Shown here one piece after another: positions 53,146 through 61,147 of a stretch of 64,000 nt of DNA; position 1 is the first letter of the stretch; every line of letters starts with the position of its first letter. The position numbers and the translations under genes are program-made. The notes beneath the pieces were generated by a model that was not told the DNA's origin, ran no database searches, and saw only the letters and a program-made list of their open reading frames with translations. The stretch comes from Agrobacterium larrymoorei (GTDB taxonomy: Bacteria; Pseudomonadota; Alphaproteobacteria; Rhizobiales; Rhizobiaceae), in the NCBI RefSeq assembly GCF_030819275.1, contig NZ_JAUTBL010000001.1, positions 1,831,553 to 1,895,552 of the forward strand. The letters run 5' to 3'.

Positions 53146-53862
53146 ATGCTTCAGGAAGCCTATGCACACATGAGTTCGATCGCTGAAAAACACACTGATG
53201 AGATCATCACGACCGCGTTCGAAAACTGGCCTCCGTTGTATAAGGAATTTGCACTGGCGCGTCCTGTAGCATCGCTACCTTTTAGCGCAGACGATATTGA
53301 GATGGTTTTACGCGGGAATTCCGATCGAGCACGCTGGAAACAGCAAGCGATATCCATTCCGGAGATCGCCCAGCAAACCATCAGGTTGGTCGGGGGTCGG
53401 GTATTCCCAAAGATTGGCCCGGTCAGTTGGAAGGAAGTACCGACCTTTAGCATTATGGAGTCGTCCGACGCCGCAGCGATGATACCGGCGATGCTCGCGT
53501 CTGTGACAAGCCGTATGGCTATCATTCTGGAAGCCTTCGTGATCGGTGGAGTACCTACATTTCTGCACTTGTTCCCGGCCATCGATCTGGCCTCGCACGC
53601 GGAGTTGCGCGTCAGGGTTCGTGACGGCAAGATGGTGGATGCGAGGTGGCAGTCCGTTCCACAGGGCGTGCGTCCAGACTTCTCGATCAAGGAGCGCATA
53701 ATCAGCACGGCGGCAGAGCTCTGCCCATCGAGTCCATCACCCAGTTTGCTTCTGGATCTGAGCGTGGATTGTAGCGACGCTACCTCACCCGCGCGACTTA
53801 TCGAAATCAATCCCGATATTTCGGTGGTTCCTACTCCCTTGGGCCGTTCATCTTTTTCGTAG
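53146..53862 (+). CDS. Unknown protein between immunity gene and PAAR
   Basis: A 238-residue protein without a family I can name. The start has GGGAGATAGG upstream and follows the immunity gene by 16 bases. The C-terminal third (ARLIEINPDISV, preceded by a VDCSDA stretch) vaguely recalls the metal-binding end of ATP-grasp folds. I see no Walker or other catalytic pattern elsewhere. Operon position between a SUKH gene and PAAR suggests a role with the effector module, for example a second immunity or loading factor. Moderately confident it is a gene, not confident of function. Confidence 0.75.
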   Translation: MLQEAYAHMSSIAEKHTDEIITTAFENWPPLYKEFALARPVASLPFSADDIEMVLRGNSDRARWKQQAISIPEIAQQTIRLVGGRVFPKIGPVSWKEVPTFSIMESSDAAAMIPAMLASVTSRMAIILEAFVIGGVPTFLHLFPAIDLASHAELRVRVRDGKMVDARWQSVPQGVRPDFSIKERIISTAAELCPSSPSPSLLLDLSVDCSDATSPARLIEINPDISVVPTPLGRSSFS

Positions 53863-53880
53863 GAAATTGAGGAGGATACT

Positions 53881-54186
53881 TTGCCTGGAATGCCTGTAAC
53901 TTTAGAAGCACACTGGCACATCTGCCCGATGGTCGATCCGGGTCCAAAACCTCATGTCGGCGGACCGGTTATCTCAACGCAGCAAAGCTTCGTCACGGTT
54001 GAAGGCGTTCCTATTGCCACAGTGGGAGACAGCTTGCTCTGTACAGGCGTTCCCACGACGTCCGACAAGATCACAGCTGGTTCGTCCGTGGCTTCCATCG
54101 AGGGTAGGAAGATTGCCCGATTGGGCGATTCTTGCGCGCATGGGGGGAAACTGGTCGAAGGGATATCTTGGCTGAAATTTGAGTAG
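53881..54186 (+). CDS. PAAR-domain spike-tip protein
   Basis: A 101-residue PAAR protein that sharpens the VgrG spike. Features are HWHICPMVDPGPKPHVGGPV at the N-terminus, VPIATVGDSLLC in the middle and a metal-binding Cys/His pair near the end (LGDSCAHGG). The start is TTG at 53881, preceded at close range by AGGAGG. The next ATG (53890) would be too near that site. It closes the hcp operon, as PAAR does in A. tumefaciens. Confidence 0.93.
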   Translation: MPGMPVTLEAHWHICPMVDPGPKPHVGGPVISTQQSFVTVEGVPIATVGDSLLCTGVPTTSDKITAGSSVASIEGRKIARLGDSCAHGGKLVEGISWLKFE

Positions 54187-54251
54187 AGGCGATTTTCCCC
54201 ACCTACGCCGCGTCCTCTGAGCACAAACATATTCACCTTACTTCACCTACG

Positions 54252-54352
54252 AATGCGGCTGCTCTCGCGCAGCTCCGACAACCTGCATGTGGCCGATAGA
54301 GCCAATGCTTGGATTGGACCATCTCCTTCCGCTGAGGGTGAGGCTGGCGCAG
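54252..54352 (+). pseudogene. Remnant of a vgrG gene with an internal deletion
   Basis: About 28 bases from 54252 match vgrG 48575-48604 (CTGCTCTCGCG and flanks). The next ~70 bases (from 54281) match vgrG 48817-48902, for example GTGGCCGATAG and TTGGACCATCTCC. Between the two blocks the ~212 bases present in the intact vgrG are missing. Several substitutions have accumulated. This indicates a former second vgrG module or a recombination scar downstream of PAAR. Confidence 0.85.
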
Positions 54353-54473
54353 GTAGAAACTGGTGAGCAAGGCGTTAGAAGTACTCGGCGCGTTAATGGG
54401 GCCCATCAAATTCGAGCCGAGGAGGGCAAGCAGCAACCAGTCGCATAGGTGGAAGCACCTGATGACCTAAATT

Positions 54474-55085
54474 ATGGAGAATAAGGCTTTGAATCTGCCA
54501 CAAATTTCGCAAGAAGAGAAACTTATCGCGAAGTCTATAGAAAAAAGCCTTGGCAAACGTCCAAAGTTCTTTATTCACAGGGATGAGCCGACAGATCCTG
54601 TATATGTCGCTATTGGGCGGGTCGGTGATAGCCCTTCTCATCAACTTACGGCTTTAGCCACTAACGGCATTTCTAATTATCCACTGTTTGCCTCCGATGG
54701 GAGTGGGTATCCTGATACTCGCCTTGAGCTTGTCGGTGCTTGCGAAACAGATCAAGCCGACGAATTCGAACAAATGATTTTCTTCTCTGCTCGAACAATA
54801 ATAAAGCAAAAATGGTTTTGTGCGCCCGGCACTTTTTTAAGCAATGCGGTTTCCCGCTTCGGCAAATTCGGCGATATGCAACATCTCTACTTTACTACGC
54901 CCTTTGGATTCGATGGGTTCTCGACTGAAAGCTTTGGTGCACGGAAAGTGTCGTGGCTTTCTCCCGTTCCAGTTTCTTCAGCTGAAGTTCAGTTTGCGCG
55001 GGAGAATTCAACTGAAAAGTTAGAGGAGGCATTCGAGGAGAACGACGTCGATTGGTTCAACTTGAAAAGAGCATCAATATTTTGA
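54474..55085 (+). CDS. SUFU (suppressor of fused)-domain immunity-like protein
   Basis: A 203-residue protein with the bacterial SUFU-like fold used as immunity/antitoxin (YqcF group). Diagnostic pieces are TRLELVGACETDQ, IIKQKWFCAPGTFLSNAV, HLYFTTPFGFDGF and the end LEEAFEENDVDWFNLKRASI. It is clearly more AT-rich than the T6SS genes around it, which suggests horizontal transfer. No cognate toxin gene is adjacent: upstream is only the vgrG scar. It probably protects against toxins of other strains. The ribosome site is weak. Confidence 0.85.
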   Translation: MENKALNLPQISQEEKLIAKSIEKSLGKRPKFFIHRDEPTDPVYVAIGRVGDSPSHQLTALATNGISNYPLFASDGSGYPDTRLELVGACETDQADEFEQMIFFSARTIIKQKWFCAPGTFLSNAVSRFGKFGDMQHLYFTTPFGFDGFSTESFGARKVSWLSPVPVSSAEVQFARENSTEKLEEAFEENDVDWFNLKRASIF

Positions 55086-55116
55086 TGTGCGTAGGGAATA
55101 CGAATGGTTGCCAGCA

Positions 55117-55142
55117 TAACGCGAGGGTATACCCTCGTGTTA
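55117..55142. repeat. 26-bp palindrome with one mismatched pair
   Basis: Centred on GTATAC, with a 16-bp perfect core CGAGGGTATACCCTCG extended to TAAC/GTTA. It lies between the SUFU-type gene and the IS element. It may be the terminator-like stem of the SUFU gene, an operator or a mobile-element end. Confidence 0.5.
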
Positions 55143-55261
55143 CACCAATGGTGTGACACTTTGCGCTGTAACATCTGGGTTGACAGCGCCTATTTGTGAC
55201 AAGGTAGCCTAGGGCCTAAAGCCGAACTTACACATGGCCCCCATCGATTACGCCCGCCTTA

Positions 55262-56103
55262 GGGTCGAAACCCAATCAAATTGTTGATGAAATTGGCTAT
55301 CTATGATTCACTACCTGTAGAAGCAGGAGTGTTTGACCATGGCGGGCGAATTTTGGCTTGATGACGAACAGTGGGCAGTGATTTCGCCGCTGCTTCCGAC
55401 CAACCAACCCGGCGCTCATCGTACTGACGATCGCCGGGTTATCAGCGGCATCATCCACGTCTTGCGATCCGGTTGCCGCTGGCAGGATTGTCCATCCTGC
55501 TACGGGCCTTCGACAACGATCTATAATCGCTTCCATCGCTGGTCTGCAAAAGGGATATGGCGGCGACTGTTTGAGTCTCTGGTGCAAACGACCGATCGCG
55601 ACATCCATATGATCGATAGCACCACCGCAAAGGCACACCGTTCTGCCGCTGGTGGAAAAGGGGGGCGGATGCCGAAGCAATTGGTCGATCGAGAGGCGGC
55701 AGATCGACAAAAGTCCATGCTGTTGTCGATGGTTGTGGCCGTCCAGTCGCGTTGCGAATAACGCCTGGGCAACGTGGTGATGCACCCATTGCCATCCCGC
55801 TCCTTGATCCCCTGCCTCCGACACGTCTGTGCGCCGCAGATACGGCTTACGACAGCGACGCCTTACGCAGCTTCCTGAGGGCACGCGGCACGCAACCAGT
55901 CATCCCAAACAATCCAACCCGAAAGAGGATCAGACCGTTCGACCCGGTCGCCTACCGAAGACGGAATATAATCGAGCGGACATTCTGCCGTCTCAAGGAC
56001 TGGAGACGTGTCGCGACGCGATACGACAAGCTCATGATAAACTTCGAGGCAACGTGCTACATTGCAGCGATCGTCACATGGTGGATCAATTGAGTCTGGA
56101 GCC
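55262..56103 (+). mobile_element. IS5-family (IS427-group-like) insertion sequence
   Basis: An 842-base element. Left end GGGTCGAAACCCAAT and the inverse of the right end (ATTGAGTCTGGAGCC) are imperfect terminal inverted repeats (about 11 of 15 match). A TA dinucleotide flanks both sides (55260-55261 and 56104-56105), as expected for the target duplication. Inside is a two-phase DDE transposase. The element separates the SUFU gene from a broken ORF on the right, and may have caused that break. Confidence 0.8.
55339..56093 (+). CDS. IS5-family transposase in two overlapping frames
   Basis: The first frame encodes EFWLDDEQWAVISPLLP and RRVISGIIHVLRSGCRWQDCP, then the DDE aspartate in HMIDSTTAKAH. 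The frame then shifts by -1 near the G6 run at 55661-55670, giving AIGRSRGGRSTKVHAVVD. It ends at 56093 with CAADTAYDSDALRSFL and ERTFCRLKDWRRVATRYDK, the second aspartate and the catalytic glutamate. A two-frame arrangement with -1 frameshifting is normal in this group, so the transposase may be functional. The initiation codon is the ATG at 55339, after AGGAG. Confidence 0.85.
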
Positions 56104-56245
56104 TAGTGCAATTGATCAGGATTTGCAGGCGCAGCTTGACTGCCTTCTGATGGAAGGCTGTGCGATTGTCTGCTCAGAAAAGGTGTCTGGCGCACCGCGT
56201 CGCGCTTCAACTCTTCGCTGAAATTCGATTTGCTAATGATGCTTC

Positions 56246-56523
56246 TTGACTCAATTTAGGAAAGAAGGCGTCTACAAATCTCGGGGCTATTCAGGCACCG
56301 TATCGTTCTTTGGCCTCGGCGAGGGCGGAATGTTTCCGATGGGCTCGACAATCCGCCTGTTATTGAACGAGGCTAACCGTTTGAGCGTGGCGAACTCTAC
56401 GTCTTCGAAGTTGTGCCCGGTCTCGGTGCTGTGTTAAAAGAAAGGCCAGATTTCGATGGTGATGCTGCCGCGTCGAGTGCTAACGAGATATCTGATCACG
56501 CTTTTCACAATCCCTGCCTTTTT
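56246..56523 (+). pseudogene. Truncated, frameshifted ORF of unknown origin
   Basis: From about 56258 the plus strand reads RKEGVYKSRGYSGTVSFFG and GGMFPMGSTIRLLLNEAN. Near 56380 a one-base loss in a T-run moves the protein-like reading to the next frame, RGELYVFEVVPGLGAVLKER. I do not recognise the family. The N-terminus is missing, and the IS element lies just upstream, so this is probably the 3' part of a gene destroyed by insertion. Part of it overlaps the start of the next gene. Confidence 0.5.
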
Positions 56524-57631
56524 TTCACACGCCAGCGCCGAGCAGGCAAAAGCAAAGCAGCAGCAACTGGACGGGCCAGGGACCTTGGACGATCAGGACG
56601 CAAGACAACTTGGTTATGTCAGACTGCCATTGGATCTGGGCAATGGTGTCAAGGTTTCATTCCTAGCTAAGGAAAATTGGCTCACGACGCCCCTGGGCAA
56701 AATCGACGCTGTCAAGGCTCCGGGACGCGCCGAACTGGCGAAGGTTTTTGTTCCCGACGAGCGTGACAATTTCGAGGTTACGGTCTCGGTGCTGAGGCCT
56801 GGGTTCGCCGCTGAGGCTCCTTCTGTCAGCGAGCAGTTGCTGATGGAAAATGGGTATGGCATCACCGACGCGGATCATGCGTCCTTAACCTCCGCGGATG
56901 CTCGTGGCCAGACGTTGGACCAAAGCAAGGTGCAGAGGACGGCGCGTTCGCTCTGCCAGGTTCGGCAAGACATGCTGATCTGCTTCTTCATGGAAGGCGA
57001 TACTGAATATGGAGATCAGTTCGCCAATCATGCGGAGATCGTGGCAAATTCACTCCGCTTCGATGAGGGACCAGAGGAAGGTTTCGCGTCAAGCCAGATT
57101 GAAGCAGTTGATCTTCCGCTGGGCTCAAAAGGGTCCATTGCGCTGGACTATCCGTCGGAATTTTCCGTTGCCTCCAATGATTTCAAGGGAGACCTCCCGG
57201 GGACGTTGCAACTCCAGCAGGGTAGCGACGATGATCCTCTGTCGGTGATCATAATTGCGGCATCTGCAGGCTCTGCGCCACCTAATGCCGAGGCGGTCGA
57301 TTCCGTTGCCGATCAACTCATTGGCGGTTGGCTAAAACAAAACGAAAAACTGTTTGCCAATCCGGCTCTTGCCACGAAGGGTGATCTGGCTGGGCTTGGC
57401 AGCGGCGGCATAGGGCGTTCCTACGCCTACATCGTTGATAAGCTGGCAGGCGGTGGCGGCCAGGCACAAATCCGTCTCAGCCTGTTCGCATCTGGTGGTG
57501 TCCGCTATTCCGTGCTGATGGTGACTCATTACTCCCCCCAGGTCGATGAGACGGAGCAATTCTTCGTCCGGCTTGGCGGCATCACGGGCTACGATTTCGT
57601 GATGCAGTCGATCCTTAACCACTTACACTAA
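56456..57631 (+). CDS. Secreted protein of unknown function, next to immunity-type genes
   Basis: A 391-residue protein with an N-terminal signal peptide (RYLITLFTIPAFFSHASA). The mature region appears as two similar halves, each beginning with a short LPLxxG..V/I..F/Y segment (LPLDLGNGVKVSFLAKENW and LPLGSKGSIALDYPSEFSV). Two cysteines in CQVRQDMLICFF could form a disulphide. I cannot name a family. The periplasmic location and its place among effector remnants and a DUF3396 gene make a periplasmic immunity or effector-associated protein plausible. This is inference. Confidence 0.75.
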   Translation: MVMLPRRVLTRYLITLFTIPAFFSHASAEQAKAKQQQLDGPGTLDDQDARQLGYVRLPLDLGNGVKVSFLAKENWLTTPLGKIDAVKAPGRAELAKVFVPDERDNFEVTVSVLRPGFAAEAPSVSEQLLMENGYGITDADHASLTSADARGQTLDQSKVQRTARSLCQVRQDMLICFFMEGDTEYGDQFANHAEIVANSLRFDEGPEEGFASSQIEAVDLPLGSKGSIALDYPSEFSVASNDFKGDLPGTLQLQQGSDDDPLSVIIIAASAGSAPPNAEAVDSVADQLIGGWLKQNEKLFANPALATKGDLAGLGSGGIGRSYAYIVDKLAGGGGQAQIRLSLFASGGVRYSVLMVTHYSPQVDETEQFFVRLGGITGYDFVMQSILNHLH

Positions 57632-57644
57632 ACATCCCTTCAAC

Positions 57645-57864
57645 ATGACGATTACGATGCACGAGCAATGAACAAAAACAGACCGAGCAAGTTACCGCAC
57701 CACAGGAAGAGGGTCTGACTACAGGTCAGAAAATTGGCCTCGGCATTGGCGGCGCATTGGCGACCATCGGTATTGTTGCTTGTGCCATCGAGGAACCATG
57801 TGGGGCTGCGGCACTAGGCGTTCTTGGCGCCGGCGGCACGGCCGCCCTGATAGCCGCGCCTTGA
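57645..57864 (+). pseudogene. Small glycine-zipper membrane peptide, probably frameshifted
   Basis: An ATG at 57645 opens a frame closed after nine codons. One base later the +1 frame runs to 57864 and encodes QVTAPQEEGLTTGQKIGLGIGG, then a hydrophobic, Gly/Ala-rich tail with two cysteines. The hydrophobic region has the GxxxG spacing of glycine-zipper segments common in secreted toxins and lipoproteins. No start codon serves the long frame directly, so it is a frameshifted small gene or the tail of a lost effector. Confidence 0.45.
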
Positions 57865-57890
57865 GAGATGAAACGATGAGTTAGATACAG

Positions 57891-58856
57891 TTGACACCTG
57901 ATCATGCAAAAAAGCTTGATGAAGTCGAGTTGCTTAACAATGACTTCATTGTCGCGAAAGTGGGGTTTGCTTTCGAGCTCTACCTTTCGAATGGCCAGGC
58001 GGTAACGACGCGTCTGGCGCTTTGCAAAATACTGAGGGAGTACCATGCCCTATTCCATGGTCAGTTATCGCACTATCTCAAGGTCGATGCGAACCGGCTG
58101 ACAATGATCGATGGTGAGGGCTATCTTGATTATTTTGATGAGAAGGCCAGCACTATTTCACCTGATGAGCCGATGGACGCGATGGTGTTCGGTTATCCCG
58201 ACAAGAAGGTTGTCGATGAGCCCCAGGCTTTGGCGATTTCATTCACGGCGAGCGGTCCCGAGCCTCTTTTTCCGTACGGAAATTCCAGCATTTGCGCTTA
58301 CTTTCCATGCTCCTTCATCGTTGAAAAAGGATATCATTATTTTCGCGATCTCGTTGGCCGCTGGTGCTCTATGGTCGATGCCGCTCACGGCAGTGCCGGC
58401 TTTAGCGTTCTGTTCGAACACGGCTCCTTTTCCGGGAGTTCTGGAGGAGTGGCTACCTTACCGGCTCTGAAACGATTTCCCGGCCTGGATTTTTCTGACC
58501 CCAATGTATTTCAGGTGGAGGCTGCTCGCAGCGATGGTCTTCAAATCAAATCGATCAATTGGCTGACCATTCTGTCCGATAAAATAGTAGAGCGCCTTGG
58601 CGGAAGGCAGGTACTGGAAGCTAAATTGGGAAGCTCGTGCCCGGTTTTTGACTTCAACGGCGGTGTGATAGTCCAGGCGGGAGACGAACCGCAACTGGGA
58701 GACAATAACCGCAGGATCGTCCTCGACGACTATCGTCGAGTTTCGGCAGCGCTGAAAATGGCGCGGTTCGAAGACTACAAGCTCGGATTGATTGCCTTGC
58801 CCGAGCCATATGACGACATGGAAGAGACGTTGAGTTGGATTAGGCGCTTCGATTGA
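57891..58856 (+). CDS. DUF3396 / type VI immunity family protein
   Basis: A 321-residue protein of the DUF3396 (type VI immunity, TsiV-like) family. It shows PALKRFPGLDFSDPNVFQ, INWLTILSDKIVERLGG and the central YHYFRDLVGRWCSMVDAAHGSAGFSVLFEHG region. No signal peptide is visible, so it acts in the cytoplasm or near the membrane. The start is a TTG at 57891, since no upstream in-frame ATG exists before a stop. Its cognate effector is not recognisable nearby. The small glycine-zipper fragment upstream may be what is left of it. Confidence 0.8.
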   Translation: MTPDHAKKLDEVELLNNDFIVAKVGFAFELYLSNGQAVTTRLALCKILREYHALFHGQLSHYLKVDANRLTMIDGEGYLDYFDEKASTISPDEPMDAMVFGYPDKKVVDEPQALAISFTASGPEPLFPYGNSSICAYFPCSFIVEKGYHYFRDLVGRWCSMVDAAHGSAGFSVLFEHGSFSGSSGGVATLPALKRFPGLDFSDPNVFQVEAARSDGLQIKSINWLTILSDKIVERLGGRQVLEAKLGSSCPVFDFNGGVIVQAGDEPQLGDNNRRIVLDDYRRVSAALKMARFEDYKLGLIALPEPYDDMEETLSWIRRFD

Positions 58857-59597
58857 TCGACCGTAGTCCAATATGACGAAGCCTTTGCCACTATCGATTA
58901 GGGGTATTGTGCATTGCGACAACATTCCGATATGTGGATGCGTTTCATCCTGGCCGGCCTGTAAAATACCTCGAGACGCAAGCGCCCAATGCGAAAGTAG
59001 CACACGCATGCCCATCTTGTGGAAGGTGCTGTGTACATGTTCTCCCGCGGCAAGAGCGGCGTTAAAGGTCTGGGATTGCCGGCTTATTAGGAAGCAAGAT
59101 GGGACTGTGGTGTGGAGCGATCTCTAACGGGATAGCTCCTAGATTTGTAGATGCCTTCTTCCTAATTTTGACGCAAGAAGAGCATTATGAAGAAATCGAA
59201 TTTCAGCGAAGAGTTTAAGGGCGACGTCGTGCGTCAGATCACGTAGCGGGGCTATCCGATTGCAAGGGTTTCGGAATGTCTCGGATGTCATTTCAGTCCT
59301 CATTTGCATTCTGAGGAGATCGTCAGTTCCCACCCCGGCTCGGAGCCGATGGGCCGGATGGATTTAGGCTCCCTCTTAGGTCAAAGCGCCTGTTCGGCAT
59401 CACGGTGAAGGCGCAAAGACGGGTTGCTTTTGAACCGGTCGCGTTTTCAAGGCAAGCCTAATGAAAGCTTTTCGCTCTTCTCGCGGACGGGGGACCTGTT
59501 GCTGATGATAAAGATGTGATGTATCGAGTTCGGCTCGAAGCGCCGGATTTCCGCACTCTGTGGCCGTTGTGCCTCACATACATTAAGGACGGACTCA
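58857..59597. other. Gene-poor region with an IS3-family remnant
   Basis: About 740 bases. The only recognisable element is the IS3-type orfA remnant at 59187. An 84-codon frame at 58873 has no family resemblance and no good ribosome site. The right part must contain the promoter of the ArsB-like gene. Confidence 0.5.
59187..59310 (+). pseudogene. Remnant of IS3-family transposase orfA
   Basis: The ATG at 59187 begins KKSNFSEEFKGDVVRQIT, the start of IS3-family orfA helix-turn-helix proteins. A TAG stop follows, then the same frame continues with RGYPIARVSECLG before homology fades. Only the first ~40 codons survive. It marks an old insertion between the effector island and the ArsB gene. 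Confidence 0.75.
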
Positions 59598-60854
59598 ATG
59601 ACCCAGAATGCGATCGTATGGGGTATCGCGGGGCTCACAGCGGCTGGCGTGATCACCAGGCCGTTCCGTTGGCCGGAGGCCGTTTGGGCGGTTCTGGGTG
59701 CCGCTCTCCTTCTCGGTTTCCAACTGATCGGCCCTGCCGATGCTCTCGCAGGTGTTGCTAAAGGAGTTGACGTCTATCTCTTCCTGATCGGCATGATGCT
59801 TTTGTCCGAGTTGGCTCGCAAAGAGGGCCTTTTCGATTGGGTTGCTGCGATTGCGACGTCCTATGCCAAGGGTTCGCCCAAGCGCCTTTTTGTGCTCGTC
59901 TATCTGGTCGGCCTTGTCGTGACGGTGTTTCTCTCGAACGACGCGACTGCGGTTGTGCTGACGCCAGCCGTCTATGCAGCCTGCCGTGCGAGCCGGGTTC
60001 GCGATCCGATGCCTTACCTCTTGATCTGCGCCTTCATCGCCAATGCCGCGAGCTTTGTGTTGCCGATCTCCAATCCTGCCAATCTCGTGATCTTCGCTGG
60101 CGGCGAAATGCCACCTCTGTCGCGCTGGTTGGCAACTTTCTTGCTGCCATCGGTCGTCTCCATCATCGTAACATTCATATGCCTCTACTGGACGCAAAGG
60201 CACGCCTTGGCGGAAGAGAGCCTCGCTGCCGGTGCAGACCGACCGGTCCTTAGCCATAGCGCCAGCCTTGCAGGATGGGGCATCGTGATCACCGCGATTA
60301 TCCTCATTGTTGCATCCGCCCTGCATGCTGACCTCGGCGTTCCTACCTTTGTTGCCGGGACGATCACGACTATCCTCGTTCTCTTGCTGACACGGGAGAG
60401 TTCCATGGAGACGATAAAGGGTATCAGTTGGAGCGTCCTGCCGTTGGTGGCTGGCTTGTTCGTCATCGTCGAAGCGCTTGACCGGACGGGTGTGACGACC
60501 ATTCTGGCCAACCAATTGGTGTCTTTGGCTTCGGTGTCTGAGGGTTATGCCGTTGGCGTGGCCGGGACGTTTGTCGCTGTCATCTGTAATCTCGTCAACA
60601 ATCTGCCAGCCGGCTTGCTCGCCGGAAGCGTGGTTCAGGCAGCGCACGTCTCGGACAAGATCGCAGGTGCGATTCTGATCGGTGTTGATCTCGGCCCCAA
60701 CCTCTCTGTCACAGGTTCACTGGCGACGATCCTGTGGCTGTCGGCCCTTCGTCGTGAAGGTCTCGATATCAGTAGCTGGAAATTTCTGAAGCTCGGTGCG
60801 GTCGTGATGTTTCCGGCGCTCATTTTGTCGCTGGCGTCCCTCGTTCTGCTTTGA
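59598..60854 (+). CDS. ArsB-family anion permease
   Basis: A 418-residue inner-membrane protein with 11-12 helices, of the ArsB/NhaD ion-transporter superfamily. Family-defining re-entrant motifs are TVFLSNDATAVVLTPAVYAAC and VICNLVNNLPAGLLAGSVV; between them SNPANLVIFAGGEMP is also conserved. ArsB exports arsenite/antimonite, and relatives carry other anions. There is no arsR, arsC or arsA gene beside it, so the arsenic role is likely but unproven. The start at 59598 follows AAGGACGG. Confidence 0.87.
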   Translation: MTQNAIVWGIAGLTAAGVITRPFRWPEAVWAVLGAALLLGFQLIGPADALAGVAKGVDVYLFLIGMMLLSELARKEGLFDWVAAIATSYAKGSPKRLFVLVYLVGLVVTVFLSNDATAVVLTPAVYAACRASRVRDPMPYLLICAFIANAASFVLPISNPANLVIFAGGEMPPLSRWLATFLLPSVVSIIVTFICLYWTQRHALAEESLAAGADRPVLSHSASLAGWGIVITAIILIVASALHADLGVPTFVAGTITTILVLLLTRESSMETIKGISWSVLPLVAGLFVIVEALDRTGVTTILANQLVSLASVSEGYAVGVAGTFVAVICNLVNNLPAGLLAGSVVQAAHVSDKIAGAILIGVDLGPNLSVTGSLATILWLSALRREGLDISSWKFLKLGAVVMFPALILSLASLVLL

Positions 60855-61147
60855 CCAGCCTACGACAATCATCCACATTTATTGTGTCACCGTGATGGGT
60901 CAGGTGTTCTCTCGGCATTCGAGGTCGAGGTTTGCCGCGCTGGGCGAAGGAAGTCTCTGTTAAAGGATCGAACGCAAGTCAGGTTCAACTCGCCGCTTTG
61001 CTCAGCCACTTTCAATATGGTTACAGTTTTTAGTGGCGGCTTCATCTATCGTTGAGATGTCAGATCGGAAGTCATCAATCGAAAAGAATCGTTAGCTCTT
61101 ACTCGTATGATGCGAGTTTAGGAGTAAGCGTGCTGGAGACAACGAAG
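60855..61147. other. Intergenic, no gene recognised
   Basis: About 290 bases between the ArsB-like and YihY/BrkB genes. The reading frame of the latter is open back to 61052, but no homology or ribosome site supports a start there. No hairpin terminator stands out. Confidence 0.4.

Noticed and set aside
55829..56221. 130-codon plus-strand ORF across the right end of the IS
   Set aside because: It is a shadow of the transposase frame and runs across the element boundary.
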